Below, piece after piece: positions 8,900-21,870 of a DNA stretch of 64,000 bases. The notes below the pieces were generated by a model, which made no database searches, was not told the DNA's origin, and was given only the letters and a program-made list of their open reading frames with translations. Position numbers and translations under genes: made by a program. This DNA is from Limonium bicolor (taxonomy: Eukaryota > Streptophyta > Magnoliopsida > Caryophyllales > Plumbaginaceae): assembly GCA_023374045.1 (NCBI GenBank), contig CM041780.1:33102337-33166336 (forward strand), read 5' to 3'. The first letter of the stretch is position 1. The number at the start of each line of letters is the position of its first letter.

Positions 8900-11800
8900 G
8901 TTATGGACTCGGTACGGAAGGTGCGCTAAGCATACTTACAGAGGCACAGGCCGACGCTAGTGGTACTATCCTCACCGGCACCTTTCCGATTAATGGGATT
9001 GAGGCATCAGTTCTCTTCGACTCAGGGGCCTCGCATACCTTTGTCTCGGCATCATTTGCGAGCAGGTTGGGGCTAGACGCTGATGAGCTACCTGACTTCA
9101 CGGTTACGCTCCCGTCTAAGGAGAAGGTTCATTGCACTCGTTACTACCGAGGAGCCACTATCAGAATTAAGGGGGAAGATTTTCCAGTCAGTTTTATTGA
9201 GTTCATTGAGCTAGGATTTGATGCTATCTTCGGGATGAACTGGTTGGAGCGGCACAAGGGACGTATCCTCTGCGCCGAGGATAGATTGCTGCTCAGGAGT
9301 CCGTCTGGGGTAACAATATCATACCGCCAGAGGCCCAGAGAGCCTTCGACTAAGATCATCACCGCCATGGCAATGTATAAGGAATTGAGGAGAAAAGAAG
9401 AAGTGTACCTCTGCTATGTACAGGACATAGGGAGAGACCCCGAGTTCGACCCGACTTACCGGTAGTGTCGGAGTTCCCCGACCTATTTCCACGGGAACTG
9501 CCCGGCATGCCACCCACTCGGGAGGTAGAGTTCACCATCGAACTACTACCTGGTACCGGACCGATAGCCAAGGCACCATACCGTATGGCTCCGGCAGAAA
9601 TGATTGAGTTAAAGGAACAGTTGAAGGATTTGTTAGATAAGGGATTTATAAGACCAAGTGTGTCAACATGGGGAGCGCCAGTCCTCTTCGCGAAGAAGAA
9701 GGATGGTAGTCTCCGCCTCTACATCGACTACAGAGAGCTAAATGCAATGACAGTGAAGAATAAGTACCCACTACCCCGCATTGACGATCTGTTCGATCAG
9801 TTGAAGGGAGCATATGTGTTCTCCAAGATTGATCTCAGATCGGGGTATCATCAGATAGCCATTAAGGAGGGAGACATCGAGAAGACGGCATTCCGGACAC
9901 GATACGGCCACTATGAGTTTACAGTGATGCCGTTCGGCTGGTCGAACGCACAGGCGAAGTTTATGGATCTGATGAACCGCTTGTTCCGGGAGCAGTTGGA
10001 CAAGTCGGTTGTGGTTTTATTGATGACATTTTGATATACTCGAAATCTATGGCTGAACATGAGGAACATCTGAGGAGGGTATTGGAGATATTAAGGGAGA
10101 ACCAACTATATGCTAAGTTCTCCAAATGTGAGTTTTGGCTTGACCAGGTCTCTTTCCTAGGTCATGTCATCTGAGATGCTGGGATCTCAGTGGATCCAGC
10201 AAAGATTGATGTCGTACGTACTTGGCCAAGGCCGAAGACTGTTACCGACATCCGGAGCTTTCTCGGTCTGGCAGGTTACTACAGGAGGTTTGTTAGGGAT
10301 TTCAGCAAGGTCGCGAAGCCGATGACCAGTCTGATGAAGAAAGATGCACCGTTCTTGTGGACGGCTGACTGTGAGAGATCATTTCAGAGTTTGAAGGACT
10401 CACTGACCACTGCACCGGTTCTGACCATTCCAGACGGTACATAGGGCTTTGAGGTTTATTGTGATGCATCCGGCAGAGGGCTGGGTTGCGTGCTCATGCA
10501 ACATGGTAAGGTGGTGGCATATGCCTCACGCCAGTTGAAGAAACATGAGGAGAACTACCCCACACATGATTTAGAGCTGGGAGCTGTAGTCTTCGCCTTG
10601 AAGATATGGCGCCTTTACTTATACGGGGTTAGTGTGACGATCTACACCGATCATAAGAGCTTAAGATATATATTTACTCAGAAGGAGTTGAATCTCAGAC
10701 AGAGGAGATGGTTAGAATTCTTGAAAGACTATGACATTGACCTCCAATACAAAGAGGGGAAGGCCAATGTTGTAGCAGACGCCGTGAGCCGTCGAGCACA
10801 CTCACTCCATTCGCTAGTCTCTTCTCCAGCTTGGTTGATGAGGTGCGAGAGGCTCAGAGGACAGATGAGTACATGAGAGAGGTCAGACAGAAGCTGACAG
10901 ATGGTACCTTTGAGAGTCAGAAATATGACTTCAGACTTCACGACGATGATCTGATCAGACTTAAGGGCCGGTTATGCATACCACAGGGCAACACGGATCT
11001 GAAAGACCGTATACTTAGGGAATCACACTGTTCTTCAGTTTCCATCATCCGGGAGCCTCTAAGATGTATAAAGACATGAAGAGATACTTTTGGTGGTCGG
11101 GGATGAAGACAGATGTTACCAAGTTCGTCTTGAGGTGTCTCACATGCCAGAAGGTAAAATTCGAGCACCGACGACCGGGCGGAATGGTACAATCGATGCC
11201 AGTTCCGGAGTGGAAGTTCCATGATATCTCCATGGACTTTGTAGTTGGACTCCCACCTGCTAGGGGAGGTCTCAACATGATATGGGTAGTGGTGGATCGC
11301 CTTACCAAAGTAGCCCGATTCATACCAATGAGGGATACTTGGAAGGTGACCAAATTAGCTGAGTTATTTGAGAAAGAAATAATGAGACATCACGGGATAC
11401 CAAAGACCATAGTGTCAGATAGAGATACCAGATTCCTTTCGAGGTACTGGAGAGCTACCAGAGAAGCGTTGGGTACAGAACTCAAGCTGAGTACCGCGTT
11501 CCATCCTCAGACAGATGGTCAGACTGAGCGTACTATTCAGACACTCAAGGACATGCTGAGGGCATGTGCCTTAGACTTCCAGGGCAGTTGGATTGACAGA
11601 CTACATCTGATCGAGTTTTCATACAACAACAGCTATCATGCTTCGATCAAGATGGCACCTTTTCAAGCATTATACGGTAGACCATGTCGTACACCGCTCT
11701 GCTGGGATGAGTCAAGCGAGACGGTCATTATAGGACCAGAGTACTTAGAGCAAGTTAAGGCTGAAGTTCAGCAAATCAGGGAGAACATGAAAGCTGCTCA

Positions 11801-12274
11801 AGATAGGCAGAAGTCGTATGCTGATGTTCGACGATGGGACCTGGAGTTCGCAGTGGGCGACCAGGTATTTCTGCGAGTTTCACCGATGAAGGGTGTATTC
11901 AGGTTTGGGCAGAAGGGCAAATTAAGCCGGAATTTGTTGGTCCTTATGAGATTACGGAGCGGGTGGGCCCGGTTGCTTACAAGTTGAATCTACCTGCTGA
12001 GCTGGGTAAAGTGCATGATGTTTTTCATGTTTCATAGCTAAAGAAATACATGCACCACCCCTCCCATGTGTTAGAACCTGAGAGGTTGACATTAGAACCG
12101 AATATGAGATCAGTGGAGCTTCCTCAGAGAATCTTGGATAGTAAGACTAGGGACACTCGCCACAAGTCAGTGCGACTGGTGAAGGTTCTCTGGTCTAACC
12201 AGGATGTCGAAGAGGCCACGTGGGAATTAGAGGATAAGATGAGGGCGAAGTACCCTTCTTTGTTTACTGACTAG
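8900..12274 (+). pseudogene. pol of element A: protease-RT-RNase H-integrase-chromodomain, broken
   Basis: The exon opens with GYGLGTEG after the acceptor at 8899 and ends at TAG 12272. Aspartic protease: [11 protein letters not shown]. Reverse transcriptase: [42 protein letters not shown]; the catalytic FIDDIL follows a 1-nt loss near 10018 and so sits in another frame. RNase [35 protein letters not shown]. Integrase: zinc-binding CLTCQKVK, catalytic Asp in [10 protein letters not shown], Asp in VSDRDTRF, Glu in [10 protein letters not shown]. The tail (about 12180-12270) is chromodomain-like (VEEATWELED). Breaks: frameshift near 9465, frameshift near 10018, TGA near 10172, TAG near 10442, frameshifts near 10830, 11045 and 11930, and a TAG near 12036. 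Element B's breaks are at different places. Confidence 0.9.
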
Positions 12275-12585
12275 ATCGTCTATATAGGGTACGGGGCGTA
12301 CCTCTTTTTTAAGGGGGGTAAAGCTTCCTCGCTTTTGAGTTAGGAAACGAGCATGTTTGTCGTTTGTTTGGTTGTTTAAGATGTGAATTTGTGTAAGTTG
12401 CTACACTTTAGTGTTAAGTTTAAGTTATGTATAATACTTAGGTATTGTATTTGAGATTGACCTTTGAGTCTTGAGATGTGCGAATGTGAATATAAGATGT
12501 GGGTTAAGATTAAGGAATGGAGTACCGTGAATGGTTAAGCATATATGTGAACTTTGGGGACAAAGTTCTTTTAAGGGGGGTAGAT
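12275..12585 (+). promoter_or_regulatory. 3' untranslated region of A with two polypurine tracts
   Basis: TTAAGGGGGGTAG (12572-12584) lies directly before the 3' LTR and is the plus-strand primer. A near-copy, TTAAGGGGGGTAA (about 12309-12321), sits about 260 bp upstream, just after the pol stop. Both are seen in element B and in D. Nothing else is apparent. Confidence 0.75.
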
Positions 12586-14935
12586 TGAAATACCCCAAAC
12601 TTATATATGGTGTTTAAGTGATAAATTAAAATATAAGGAGGCAAAATAATGCCTTAGAAACATTAAGAAACATTTTAACCAAAGAAAACATAAGGAAACA
12701 CCAAAAGAGCAGTTTAAGCAAAAACATGCTCTAAGCTTGGAGAGACTTGGGTGAGTACCCAAATATTGTTCTAAGACCTTAGTAATATCCTAATGGTCAT
12801 TTTAAATCAATTAACAAAGAAAACGAAGCTTGAAAACAAGTTAAAACACAAAATGTGCTTTAAGGAGTCTTAAAGCACATTTTTGAAAAATTGTCTTGTA
12901 AATGGGTTTTGAGTGGCTAAATGTCCATCATTACTCTTTAATTAACATGTGTACTAATTAGTATCACATTAGGAAGTCTAAATCAATGGGAAATCAAAAA
13001 TTTCACAACAATGTGCCTTGTTTTGTAATAGTAACCGATAGTGACTAATTAAGTCTTTAACTAATTAAGCTTAGTTAGTTGGTCAACAAGACCATGACTT
13101 GCCTTAATTAATAGGGGGCCGGTTTTTCTAAGGGTGTGACTCACCATGAGTAGCCAAATGACATTAGAAAAGAAGAGGGAAAAGTAAGGAGTTACTATTT
13201 ACTTTAAGAAAACAAATATCTTACTTTACTTACCTCTCTCCTCATCTCTTCATTCTTCATCTTCTCACCACTATTCTTTTGCTATCTCCCTTCTTCCTCA
13301 CGTAAACAAGCAGCTCCATGCTAGCTTCAACTTCCCTTGCACACATCTTGCTCATTTTAGCTCCAAAACCAAAACTAAATACATATTCTTCTTAGTTAGC
13401 TCAAGCTCTCTCTTTCTATCTTTTCGAAACTTCAAGAGCTTTGATTTGGTGCCAAGCCAAACCACCATTAGAGGAGGAAACTCAAGTTTGGAGACTCCAT
13501 TGGCTTCTCCATTCTCTTAAGGTAAAGAAAGTGTAAGAAAATCTAGGTTTCCACCACTTTTCTTCATGACCGAAAATACATGCTCATGAGGCTTCATTTT
13601 AACGCCTTGTTCTAGCTTGTTTTCTACTCTTCAAAGGATAGAGGAGGTCCTTCTTGCTTCATATCCAAGCTTATCTTGAGAAACCAAGGTAAAACAATCA
13701 CCTTAATACCTTAAAGCACATTTTTAACCTAGGGTTTGTTCCTTAGGGTTAATGTATTATCTAGTACTCATTGGAGTCATTGGTTATTGGTTAAACATTG
13801 GCAAGGAGAGTTTAAGTGGTGACCGAGATTGAGCAAGGAAAAACCTAAGGAAGAAAGTTTGTAAATCTTGAAAAAGAACAAGGTAAATTACTTACCTTAA
13901 GGTGTTTTATTGTTTAAGGGAATGTGATTTAGGTATGTGATGAGTTTAGTGTAGAGCTTAAATTAAAAAAAGGGCTATATATAACCTGGGAGAAACAATG
14001 ATTATGTTTGAGAACTTGTGACTAAGGAGCCAATGAGAAAAGAGATAGTCAAACAATGTTGAGATGAATTACAAGAGCATTTTATTTCAATGGGAGCCTT
14101 GTTGTGTGTATTCGTAGGTTAAAGGCAAATATATGTGGAAATTCAGTGGTTAAGATTATTGTCATTTAAGGGCCTAAGTGCCAAGCATTTTAAGTTTATA
14201 CACTATATGATGATGTGGTGTAGTTTTAGTGTAAATTGTGTGTTGAGGTGTTGTGATGAGAATTTGAGTGATCTTGGTTGTTTGATGGTGAAAAACCAAG
14301 TGTTTGGATGTAACTATATACTAGAGAACCCATGGCAAAATTTAGAGGAGAACCTAAGTGTTTGAGATGTTCTAAGGAGATTTCATGATTAAGGAAGTAC
14401 TAGGAAGTTCTAGAGGTTGTCTTGATGAAGAAGGGTGGGATTAAGGTGTTTAAATGGCTTATAATGATTTAGGCATCACTAAGAAGGATTTGAGAATCAA
14501 AAGAATGTACTTGGGTATTTAGGACTTAGGTAAATGTTGATAAAAGAAGCTAGTAAACTTTAGTAAGTTTGATGTAAAATAGCATAAAACTTTTAGATGG
14601 TTTAGGTAGAAACTAGAGTTTAGAATTTAAGGAAGGCTTGGAAAATGTAATAGGGGTGGAAAGTAGTGTATATGGTGTGGTCAAGTTCTTAAGGAGGGAA
14701 TCTTGGTTAGTAGAAGTTCTAGGTGAAAGGTATGTTGAAAATGTAGTAAAGAAATAAGTGTTAAGTGTTGGTAGTTGTTATAAGAATTGAGTAAAAGGTT
14801 GGAATGATCTTTGGAGGTTATTTAATGAGTATGGAGGATGATTTAAGGTGGGTTAAGGGTTTAAATGATGTTAGAACACATTGGAAGGCTTGAGGAAAAG
14901 TTTAGTGAAGATTTAACAATGTTTGGCATGTTCTG

Positions 14936-15265
14936 GTGGCGTCCGACCCAGGGGTCCGACCTAAGTATGGGTCGGACGGCCTCTGTTAGACGCCAGTGAA
15001 TGGTTCTGGAACGGTCCGACCCAGAGGATTGGGGTGGGTCATGGGTCGGACGGGTGTGTTTTAAAGGGCAGTTAAATTTCTGGAGTGGTCGACCCAGTTT
15101 GTTGGGTCGGACAGATGAGGTTTAGAAGACGGAAAATTTCTGGAATGGTCTGACCCAGTTGGTTGGGTCGGACGTGGGTCGGACAAGTGGAGTTTTTCAA
15201 ACCCGAAAGTTACTGGAAGGGTCCGACCCAGTTGGTGGGTCGGATGGTGGGTCGGACGACCCTTA
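14936..15265 (+). repeat. Tandem inverted-repeat array in the 3' LTR of A
   Basis: Five units of about 60-75 bp with arms GTCCGACCCA and TGGGTCGGAC (10-bp stem), separated by spacers holding GAAA..TTCTGGAA or GAAAGTTACTGGAA. Some units have a second right arm. Confidence 0.9.
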
Positions 15266-16299
15266 ACACTTAAAAAAAAGAAATCTTGAATTCTAAGGAT
15301 GATAATGGTGATAAGGTATGCCTTTGGTAGGGTAGTAATGATTAGGACCCTAAGAACTTAAGGGATTGAGTTAAGTTAAGTAAGAACCTTAATGTTTAAA
15401 GTTAAGTTTATAAGGTTATGAGGTAAGACTTAAGAGGAAATCCAATGGGAATCTTTAGGGACTAAGTGAGTTAAGTAAGGTGCAAATACCTAATGGCCTA
15501 AAAATGAATCAATGTTTTAGGTTTGTGAATTGGGACTCCAGAGAAGGTTAAACAAACGACAGACGACTGTGAATGGTACAATCTTTCTTGTGACCTGCTT
15601 GCTAACGAGGTGTCCCTCGGCTTGTGTGCTATCTGTTTACTTGCTATGACTAAGACAAGATAAAGCATGCAACCGGTTATATTTGTTCTCGTTGTGTATG
15701 TGTTTTCTTTGCACTAACCCACGAGATTTGAGATTGTTACTAACCGAGTTTAGTACTTACTGAGTTAAGGATAAGAATTAAGTATTGGTGATTGTTGGTT
15801 AATACCCGTTAAGGTTTAACTAACCCATGGTGTTTAAGATTTCTATTAACTAGAACTTGAGTGAGGAAACCCGGGACTGAATCCGGTCATGCATGCTAAG
15901 GAAAGGGGGACGGTATCTGAATCAGATCCGCCCTCCGCTTAAGGACTTGTCTTCAGACTTGTTGCCTAGGGCCGGTTGCCAGCTCAGCTACGCTGGACTC
16001 CCGTCCAGGGTAGGTGGCATTAAGATGGTGCGGTGGGATCACCTAAATCCCAGGTTTGAAATTAAGCTACAACCATTCCCTTCCAGGAACGGTTTGTATA
16101 CTGAGAATAAGTGAGGTTAAGATTAAGGTAAGGTAAGGAATTGAGGTTAAGAAAATCAGGACTAAGGAGGGGGTTACTAACCCACTTGATAAGGGAACGC
16201 TTGTGTCGTTCATTGTTTGTGAACTAAGTATGTTCATCTGTGGATTGTTGTTATTGCACTTCATATCATGCTTGTGTATGTAATCAATTTCCATGCTAT

Positions 16300-16401
16300 C
16301 GACAATTAGTCGTCGTAGCCCCGTTAGCTTGGGGGCCATGAGAGGGAGTACCAGCATTCGTGCTGACCCCTTTGGGGGCTGTTTTTACACTTGCAGGTAA
16401 G
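16300..16401 (+). promoter_or_regulatory. Conserved LTR module in the 3' LTR of A
   Basis: Second copy of the module at 5805-5905, with the same hairpins and the abutting TTGCAG/GTAAG (16391-16401). Confidence 0.55.
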
Positions 16402-16739
16402 AGGCCCATGAGGACGCACCACGAGAGTAGGAGCGGTTAGACTTAGGATGGGTTGTTTATTTTGAATACGGGTTACGCTTGTGCACCTGTCTGTTTATAT
16501 TTAAACTGATGTAAGGTTGTGATTATGACTTAGTTACTTGTACTCGGTTGGTTGGTGGTGTTTTGTATGGTGATGGTTGGGCGGTTGTTTATTTGGATAA
16601 GTGTTGTAATTGATAAGGCCGGTATATTCTAGCGATCAGACCGTGGCAAGGTTCAGGTGTTTGTTATTACCGCTGCGATGAATTCGATTAACCGTTAAGT
16701 TTAGCGATAACCATGATTGGCTTTGGATGGGGTGTTACA

Positions 16740-18743
16740 AAACTATTGACTTGTAGAGATGTTAAAGGAATTGGTTAGGAAGTAAAGATGCTTGGGAGAC
16801 GATGTAGAAGTGGTGAGGAAACATTATTGGCATCGTGGTTATCATAGGTATGAAACACCACTTGGAAAACTAAGGAGGAAACATTATAAGTGTTAGGAAT
16901 TTTGGTAAGAAATGAGTGAGTGTTTAAGGAGATAAAAAAAGGAGTTTCATGGATGTTGTATGAGGGTGTAAGAGTACCAAATGATGTTAGAACACATTAG
17001 GAGACTTTAGGAGAAGTTTGGTGAAGATTTAACAATTTTGGACATGTTCTGGTGGCGTCCGACCCAGGGGTCCGAACCAAGTTTGGGTCGGACAGCCTCT
17101 GTTAGACGCCAGTAAAGGGTTCTGGAACGGTCCGACCCAGAGGGCTTGGGTCGGACATGGGTCGGACGTGTGTGTTTAAAGGACGGTAGATGTTCTGGAA
17201 TGGTCCGACCCAGTTGGTTGAGTCGGACATGGGTCGGACAAGTAGAGTTTTTTCAAACCCGAAAGTCACTGGAAGGGTCCGACCCAGTTGGTGGGTCGGA
17301 CGGTGGGTCGGACAGACCAAAACTTATAAAAAAACAGTAAAGAATGTGGCGAATGTAGTTAACCCGATCGGCGAATAACGTAATGTCTCATCGAGTTAAC
17401 CCCCGTTGTATGGAATGGAGTTAACTAGGGGGTATAAGGTAACCAAGGTAAGTTGGTCATTTAAACATGTCATATAGTCATGTAAAAATGCTTATAAACT
17501 TGAGGTTAAGTAAATTTATTAACCGACATTATTAATCATGTATAGGAGTGACTACGGTGGAAATCAATCGAAGCAAGGACCAAGGTATGGTTTTCTTGCA
17601 GTCTGTTGCCTACCGGTTTACACCGGCTTGCGTGTTGTGTTTTCTGTGTGTTTATGACGTTATAAGACTTAAATCATGTAACGAGTTTACAGTTGTTAAA
17701 TATTATTATATTGTTAGGTATGACTCTCTCTTCCCTTCTGTGTTTCTAACAAGACTTAACCAATTATTGTGAATTGTTTATTGAGTTCAATGTTGAACTA
17801 CTAACAAGTGCTAACGGGGAAGTGAGGAGTCCGGTCTGTTCCGGTCACGCGTGTGATTATGGGAGTCGATGTCATAACCGGTTCGATTCTCTTTGTATGT
17901 TATGGTTGTTTTCCAATTTGGTTTTCAACCTTCCCTTTAGCTTAACCAAGGCTATTTTACTGACTCACGTGGGCCACAGGGGCATACTATGTGTTGTTTC
18001 GGTGTGCTTGGATCACTATATCCGAGGCACCTTGTGTTAAGTTATCCGTTCAATCTAACAGGACGGTAACGAGTTATGTAACGAGCTTAGCATGAGTATG
18101 GCAAACATTCTCTAGGCTCTCCATGGGAACTAATTGTATTGGTTCACTTCCAAAAAGGAATTATTCCTGTATGTTATGTGTGATGTTGTGTACAATACTC
18201 ATGTTGTGATATATGTTTATGATGTATGTTTTTAAAAGAATGTCATGTCATCATGACAATTAGTTGCGCGTATCCCGGTAGCCGATGGGCTGCGCGTTAA
18301 CAATACCAGCCAAGGGTTGCTGACCCCCTCGGGGGCTCCATATTTCTTTTACTGCAGGATGAGGATCGAAGAAGCAGAATGGCTTTAGATTCTAGGATGC
18401 AGGATTACTTTTGATTATTTTTGGATGTTAAGCCCGGGATGCGCCTGTGCTCCCGTGGCAATATATTTTGGTACCGTTGTAGTACAGTGACGGCCGTTGT
18501 CAGTTTGTGATGTACAGATATGTTATGGATGTAGTAACAAACTCGGTATTTTGTTAATGTATTTAAAAGTTATTAGTTATATGCTCGGGAGTCTGATCAT
18601 CAGACCGATACGCTTGTATTTATTCTGCCTTGTTAACCACATGGGTAGTTAACGGCGTTGTAGCACCGAAGTTTAGTTATTATTTAGTTGTTTAATTCCG
18701 TTGCGATTTCAAGTATTGTTATGTGCGTAGTAGGGGTGTTACA
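16740..18743 (+). mobile_element. Right part of LTR X (host of element A)
   Basis: Resumes directly after A and ends GTAGGGGTGTTACA at 18743. It is related to the LTR of A in the array region (17048-17315) but diverges on both sides. It contains CCGGTCACGCGTG (17841-17853) and the hairpin/T-tract module (about 18251-18360, ending CTGCAG/GATG). The left part is off the window. No coding sequence is recognised. Confidence 0.75.
17048..17315 (+). repeat. Tandem inverted-repeat array in LTR X
   Basis: About four units with arms GTCCGACCCA and TGGGTCGGAC, closely matching the array at 14936-15265. Confidence 0.85.
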
Positions 18744-20344
18744 ATATATAAGAATTATAATGAGTATATATATATGTATACCTACATATACTATACATAT
18801 ATAAATGTACCATTGCTAAGTAAGAAAATAAGTTAAAGTAACGAAGAGTAAGTAAATAATGTGTAAGTGTAAGAAGTGTAAAGACATAGTAAGTAAGAGT
18901 TAAGGAACGTAATAGGAATACGAGTAAGTTAGTTATAAATAATTAATCACTCGATCATATGTATGTTATAGGACTTGATTTGTGAGCACCGAAGGAAAGT
19001 TGGGATACAAGTACAACGGTGAACGGTATGAATTCCTCATGCCCCGTATGCTATCTTGGTTACTCTGATTTATGTGTTGTGTGCTAATTGATCACCCAAT
19101 CAGATAAATGCACGAATCAGAGTTATTATGCTTACTTGTGAATATGTAGTGCTGTATTTGTTGGATGTTATCTTTAATCATAGTTTGTATAATTCATGAA
19201 AGGTATGGATGATAATGAATGTGTGTATGTATGATATATTGTATTGTGACCGAATGTGTTTGAGATTGGACTTGTAACTGATCCTAACAAGCTAATTAAT
19301 CTAACTTAAATGGTAATTAAATTGGAATGAGTAGAAGCCCGATATAGTTTCGGCCACGCGTGAGGATGCGGAGACACAAGAGGTTGGATCCAAGTCCTGA
19401 CTCTTAAACTGGTCCGCGGCCTAAACCCCTTAAATGGGTAGCATCCCGGATTGGTGAGTCAAGTAAATCCCGGTGGTGGGACGGTGTAGTCCCCGGGCTG
19501 GAGGTCACACCGACTTAACATGAGTATGAGTAAGTAAGTAAGAATGAGTAAGTAAGTAAATGAAAGTAAGTAAGTAAAGTAAGAGTAAGTAACGTATAAT
19601 GAGTAAAAGAGTAATAAGCATTCCGACTAACCTGGATGCACAATTTGGCTAACCTTGGAAGGTAAGTAATGTGTATGTGATTGTATTGTTGTATGGATTG
19701 CGAATGGTATTGTGAATGAATGTATGTTGTATGCAAGCATGTATGTATGTTAAAAATGAACCGCATGCCTATTTGACCTTAATTAGTCGGCGTGCCCTAG
19801 CTAGCACGCGGTATATGCGGAATTTATGCGCAGCTTTTGCTGAGCCCCTTGGGGAGATGTTTTTACTAAACGCAGGTACACGAGAAGGGTGAAGAGGATG
19901 AAGGGATGTAGCTTTGTTTCTTTTTGTCTGTAAACAATGAATTGTGAATGGTGTTCTAAGTAGTACACGGTTGTAGACTTTTGTTACGGTGTACCATGGG
20001 GTACACCCCTTTTTGGATATTGTGAAAGGATTATGATTGGTATAGATGAGTAGTTGGTAGAAACTCATTCTTTTGGGAAGATTGGAAAGGGATGTAATTA
20101 AATACTTTAAATACTCGGTAATCCAGCAACGTAAGTATATTATCTTTGTATTTGGAATGTGATGTAGTAGCTCGGTACACTTAGGCATCAGACCGTCACT
20201 GTAAGTAGTATAAGCCTAGCTAGCCGTATGGGCGGTTAGCGGTGTTGTATCACCCGCCGTAGTAAGTAGTATTTCCGCTGCGAGTAGCTTTGATTATTGG
20301 GATGATTGGACGGTAAGCATAGAATTAGCGGTAGGGGAGTTACA
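18744..20344 (+). mobile_element. Right part of LTR Y (same family as the LTRs of B)
   Basis: From an AT-dinucleotide tract to TAGGGGAGTTACA at 20344. It matches the reverse complement of 48288 to about 49850 (LTR of B): shared GGTATGAATTCCTCATGCC, CGGCCACGCGTG (19351-19362), GTAA-rich tetranucleotide runs (about 19527-19610) and the hairpin/T-tract module (about 19773-19879). Its left part lies beyond the nested X and A. Confidence 0.75.
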
Positions 20345-20502
20345 TTTATACTCTTTAAAACACCTTTTGGTCTAATTGTTCCAAAAGCATGTTTTGGTGT
20401 AAATTATTATTTAACACTTCTTCTAATGTTTCTAAGGAATGTTCTAGCCTTACTATATCGTAATTAGATAGTTGATTAATATATTAAGGTTTGGGGTATT
20501 CA
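20345..20502 (-). repeat. First LTR of tandem element D (fragment)
   Basis: 158 bp matching the ends of the two other D LTRs (to 30266 and 44047). It is cut off on the left by LTR Y, which inserted into it. On the minus strand the LTR begins TGAATACCCCAAACC. Confidence 0.8.
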
Positions 20503-21499
20503 ATCTACCCCCCTTAAAAGAACTTGTCCCCAAAGTTCCTATGTATCTATATCTCTTAGAACACACAAGTAACTTCACACCAAAAGATCATATAGATCAC
20601 ACAATATCTGTGTAGACATTCTGACTCATAAGGTATGCCATATATTATATATTTACCACACTTGTCGCACAACATGTCTTTTGCATGTTTTAGTAATCAA
20701 AATACTCTTTGTATATTCTTTTTTGTATACTCCTCAAGTAACCGGCCCGGAGACAAAGGTTTCATGTCCTCGAGTTCATGAGCGAGTAATACCAAAAATA
20801 CATGTCAACTCCAATTCCACTTTATGCTACTGCATCTACTCTGAACGTGGTTAATTGTGACCACTTGTAGGGAGTTTCAGGAATCATCTGACCCTGATGT
20901 GTTCAGCATCAGTGTTGAACTATCCTTTCACCCTAATTTATGTTGAGTTTTCCTTGATCTGGCCAAGATCAAGTTCTACCTCCCACGTCAACTTCAAACA
21001 ATCAAATAATTATTCATGTAGCATTTTATATCTTTTAGTCCTTCTAGTCATAATCATAAATCAATACATCTCCAAACTATGGAACTCAGTTCATCAGTCA
21101 TTCTTAATTCACCTCTCAGCAATTCATTAGAGAATTTAATTCCTACTAGGTTCTACATCGGTCTCATACCGATTCATACCTCATAATATTACCATATTTT
21201 GTCTCATATCAATACATATCATAGGGATTTGAATTCCCCTGGAGTTTCTACTCCTCTTTTTCTGAATTCTCGCACAGAAGTTAATGAGATAAGCCTCTAA
21301 TAGATCTGGTGTTCGCATCTAATTGTGCGTAATAACCACAACCACATAAGAATGAATACATGTTTTTATATAACATACGTATCAAACATCACAACTAATT
21401 GTATTGTGTTATGCACACTATAGGTTACGTACTTAATACGTGAAATATAGGCTAAGCGATTGTAAGCTCTACCCCCCTTAAAATGGATTACGCCCACGT

Positions 21500-21870
21500 A
21501 ATCAACATTATATCATCCTTGAACACAGGTTCAAGATGTTTAGGTGTCATGGAGCATTCTGGCTCCCATGTAGTCTATCTCACATTATGATTGGGTCAGA
21601 GGGTCTTCACCATGGTAATGGCTTAGTCTCTGTATCAAGGATTTTGATTGGTGTTCATACCAATCTTACAACTGTGTTCCAGTATAGTCTCTAAGGCTCC
21701 AAAGTATTTGGTAGATAAGTCGTATATTTATTCGACTGGAAGATGTGTGACACATCCTTCATTCTTCTCCTTTGTTAGGTATATCAAACCTTTTAAGATA
21801 CGGTCCACAAGCTTCTGCTACGCGACCCTGATAATCTTGGGGCTTAGTTTGCCCATCCTATCCTCTTCAA
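21500..21870 (-). pseudogene. Relic of integrase C-terminus/chromodomain in D1
   Basis: By eye the plus strand parallels 52660-53020 of element B: the CTTCACCAT block, the TGTGACACAT block and CTTGGGGCTTAGTTTGCCC against B's TTTGGGCTAAGCTTGCCC. No continuous frame remains. Homology is inferred from scattered short matches in the same order. Confidence 0.45.

Larger units (their letters stand above)
391..16739 (+). mobile_element. Ty3/gypsy chromovirus-like retrotransposon A carrying an AlkB gene
   Basis: Order: 5' LTR (391-6241, left end missing, split by solo LTR F), primer-binding site 6247-6258, gag exons 6477-7871, AlkB exon 8004-8744, protease-RT-RNase H-integrase 8900-12274, polypurine tract 12571-12585, 3' LTR 12586-16739. 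The homologous LTR parts (391-865 plus 5241-6241 against 15275-16739) are nearly identical by eye, so insertion is fairly recent. Gag-PR-RT-RH-IN order, and an integrase ending in a chromodomain-like VLWSN..VEEATWELED tail, place it near the Tekay/Del chromoviruses. Coding regions carry several 1-nt indels and in-frame stops, so this copy is not autonomous. The second TSD copy lies off the window to the left. Confidence 0.9.
12586..16739 (+). repeat. 3' LTR of element A
   Basis: Runs from TGAAATACCCC to GGGGTGTTACA, 4154 bp. CT-rich leader-like sequence near 13200-13450; AAG/GTAA donor-like sites near 13520, 13690 and 13880; inverted-repeat array 14936-15265; hairpin/T-tract module 16300-16401. 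The part from 15275 matches the 5' LTR. An open frame at 14135-14365 has no recognisable domain and looks fortuitous. Confidence 0.9.

Noticed and set aside
19515..19766. Open frame and telomere-like repeats
   Set aside because: The runs are GTAA/AGTA tetranucleotides in an LTR, not the plant telomere repeat, and the frame is their translation.
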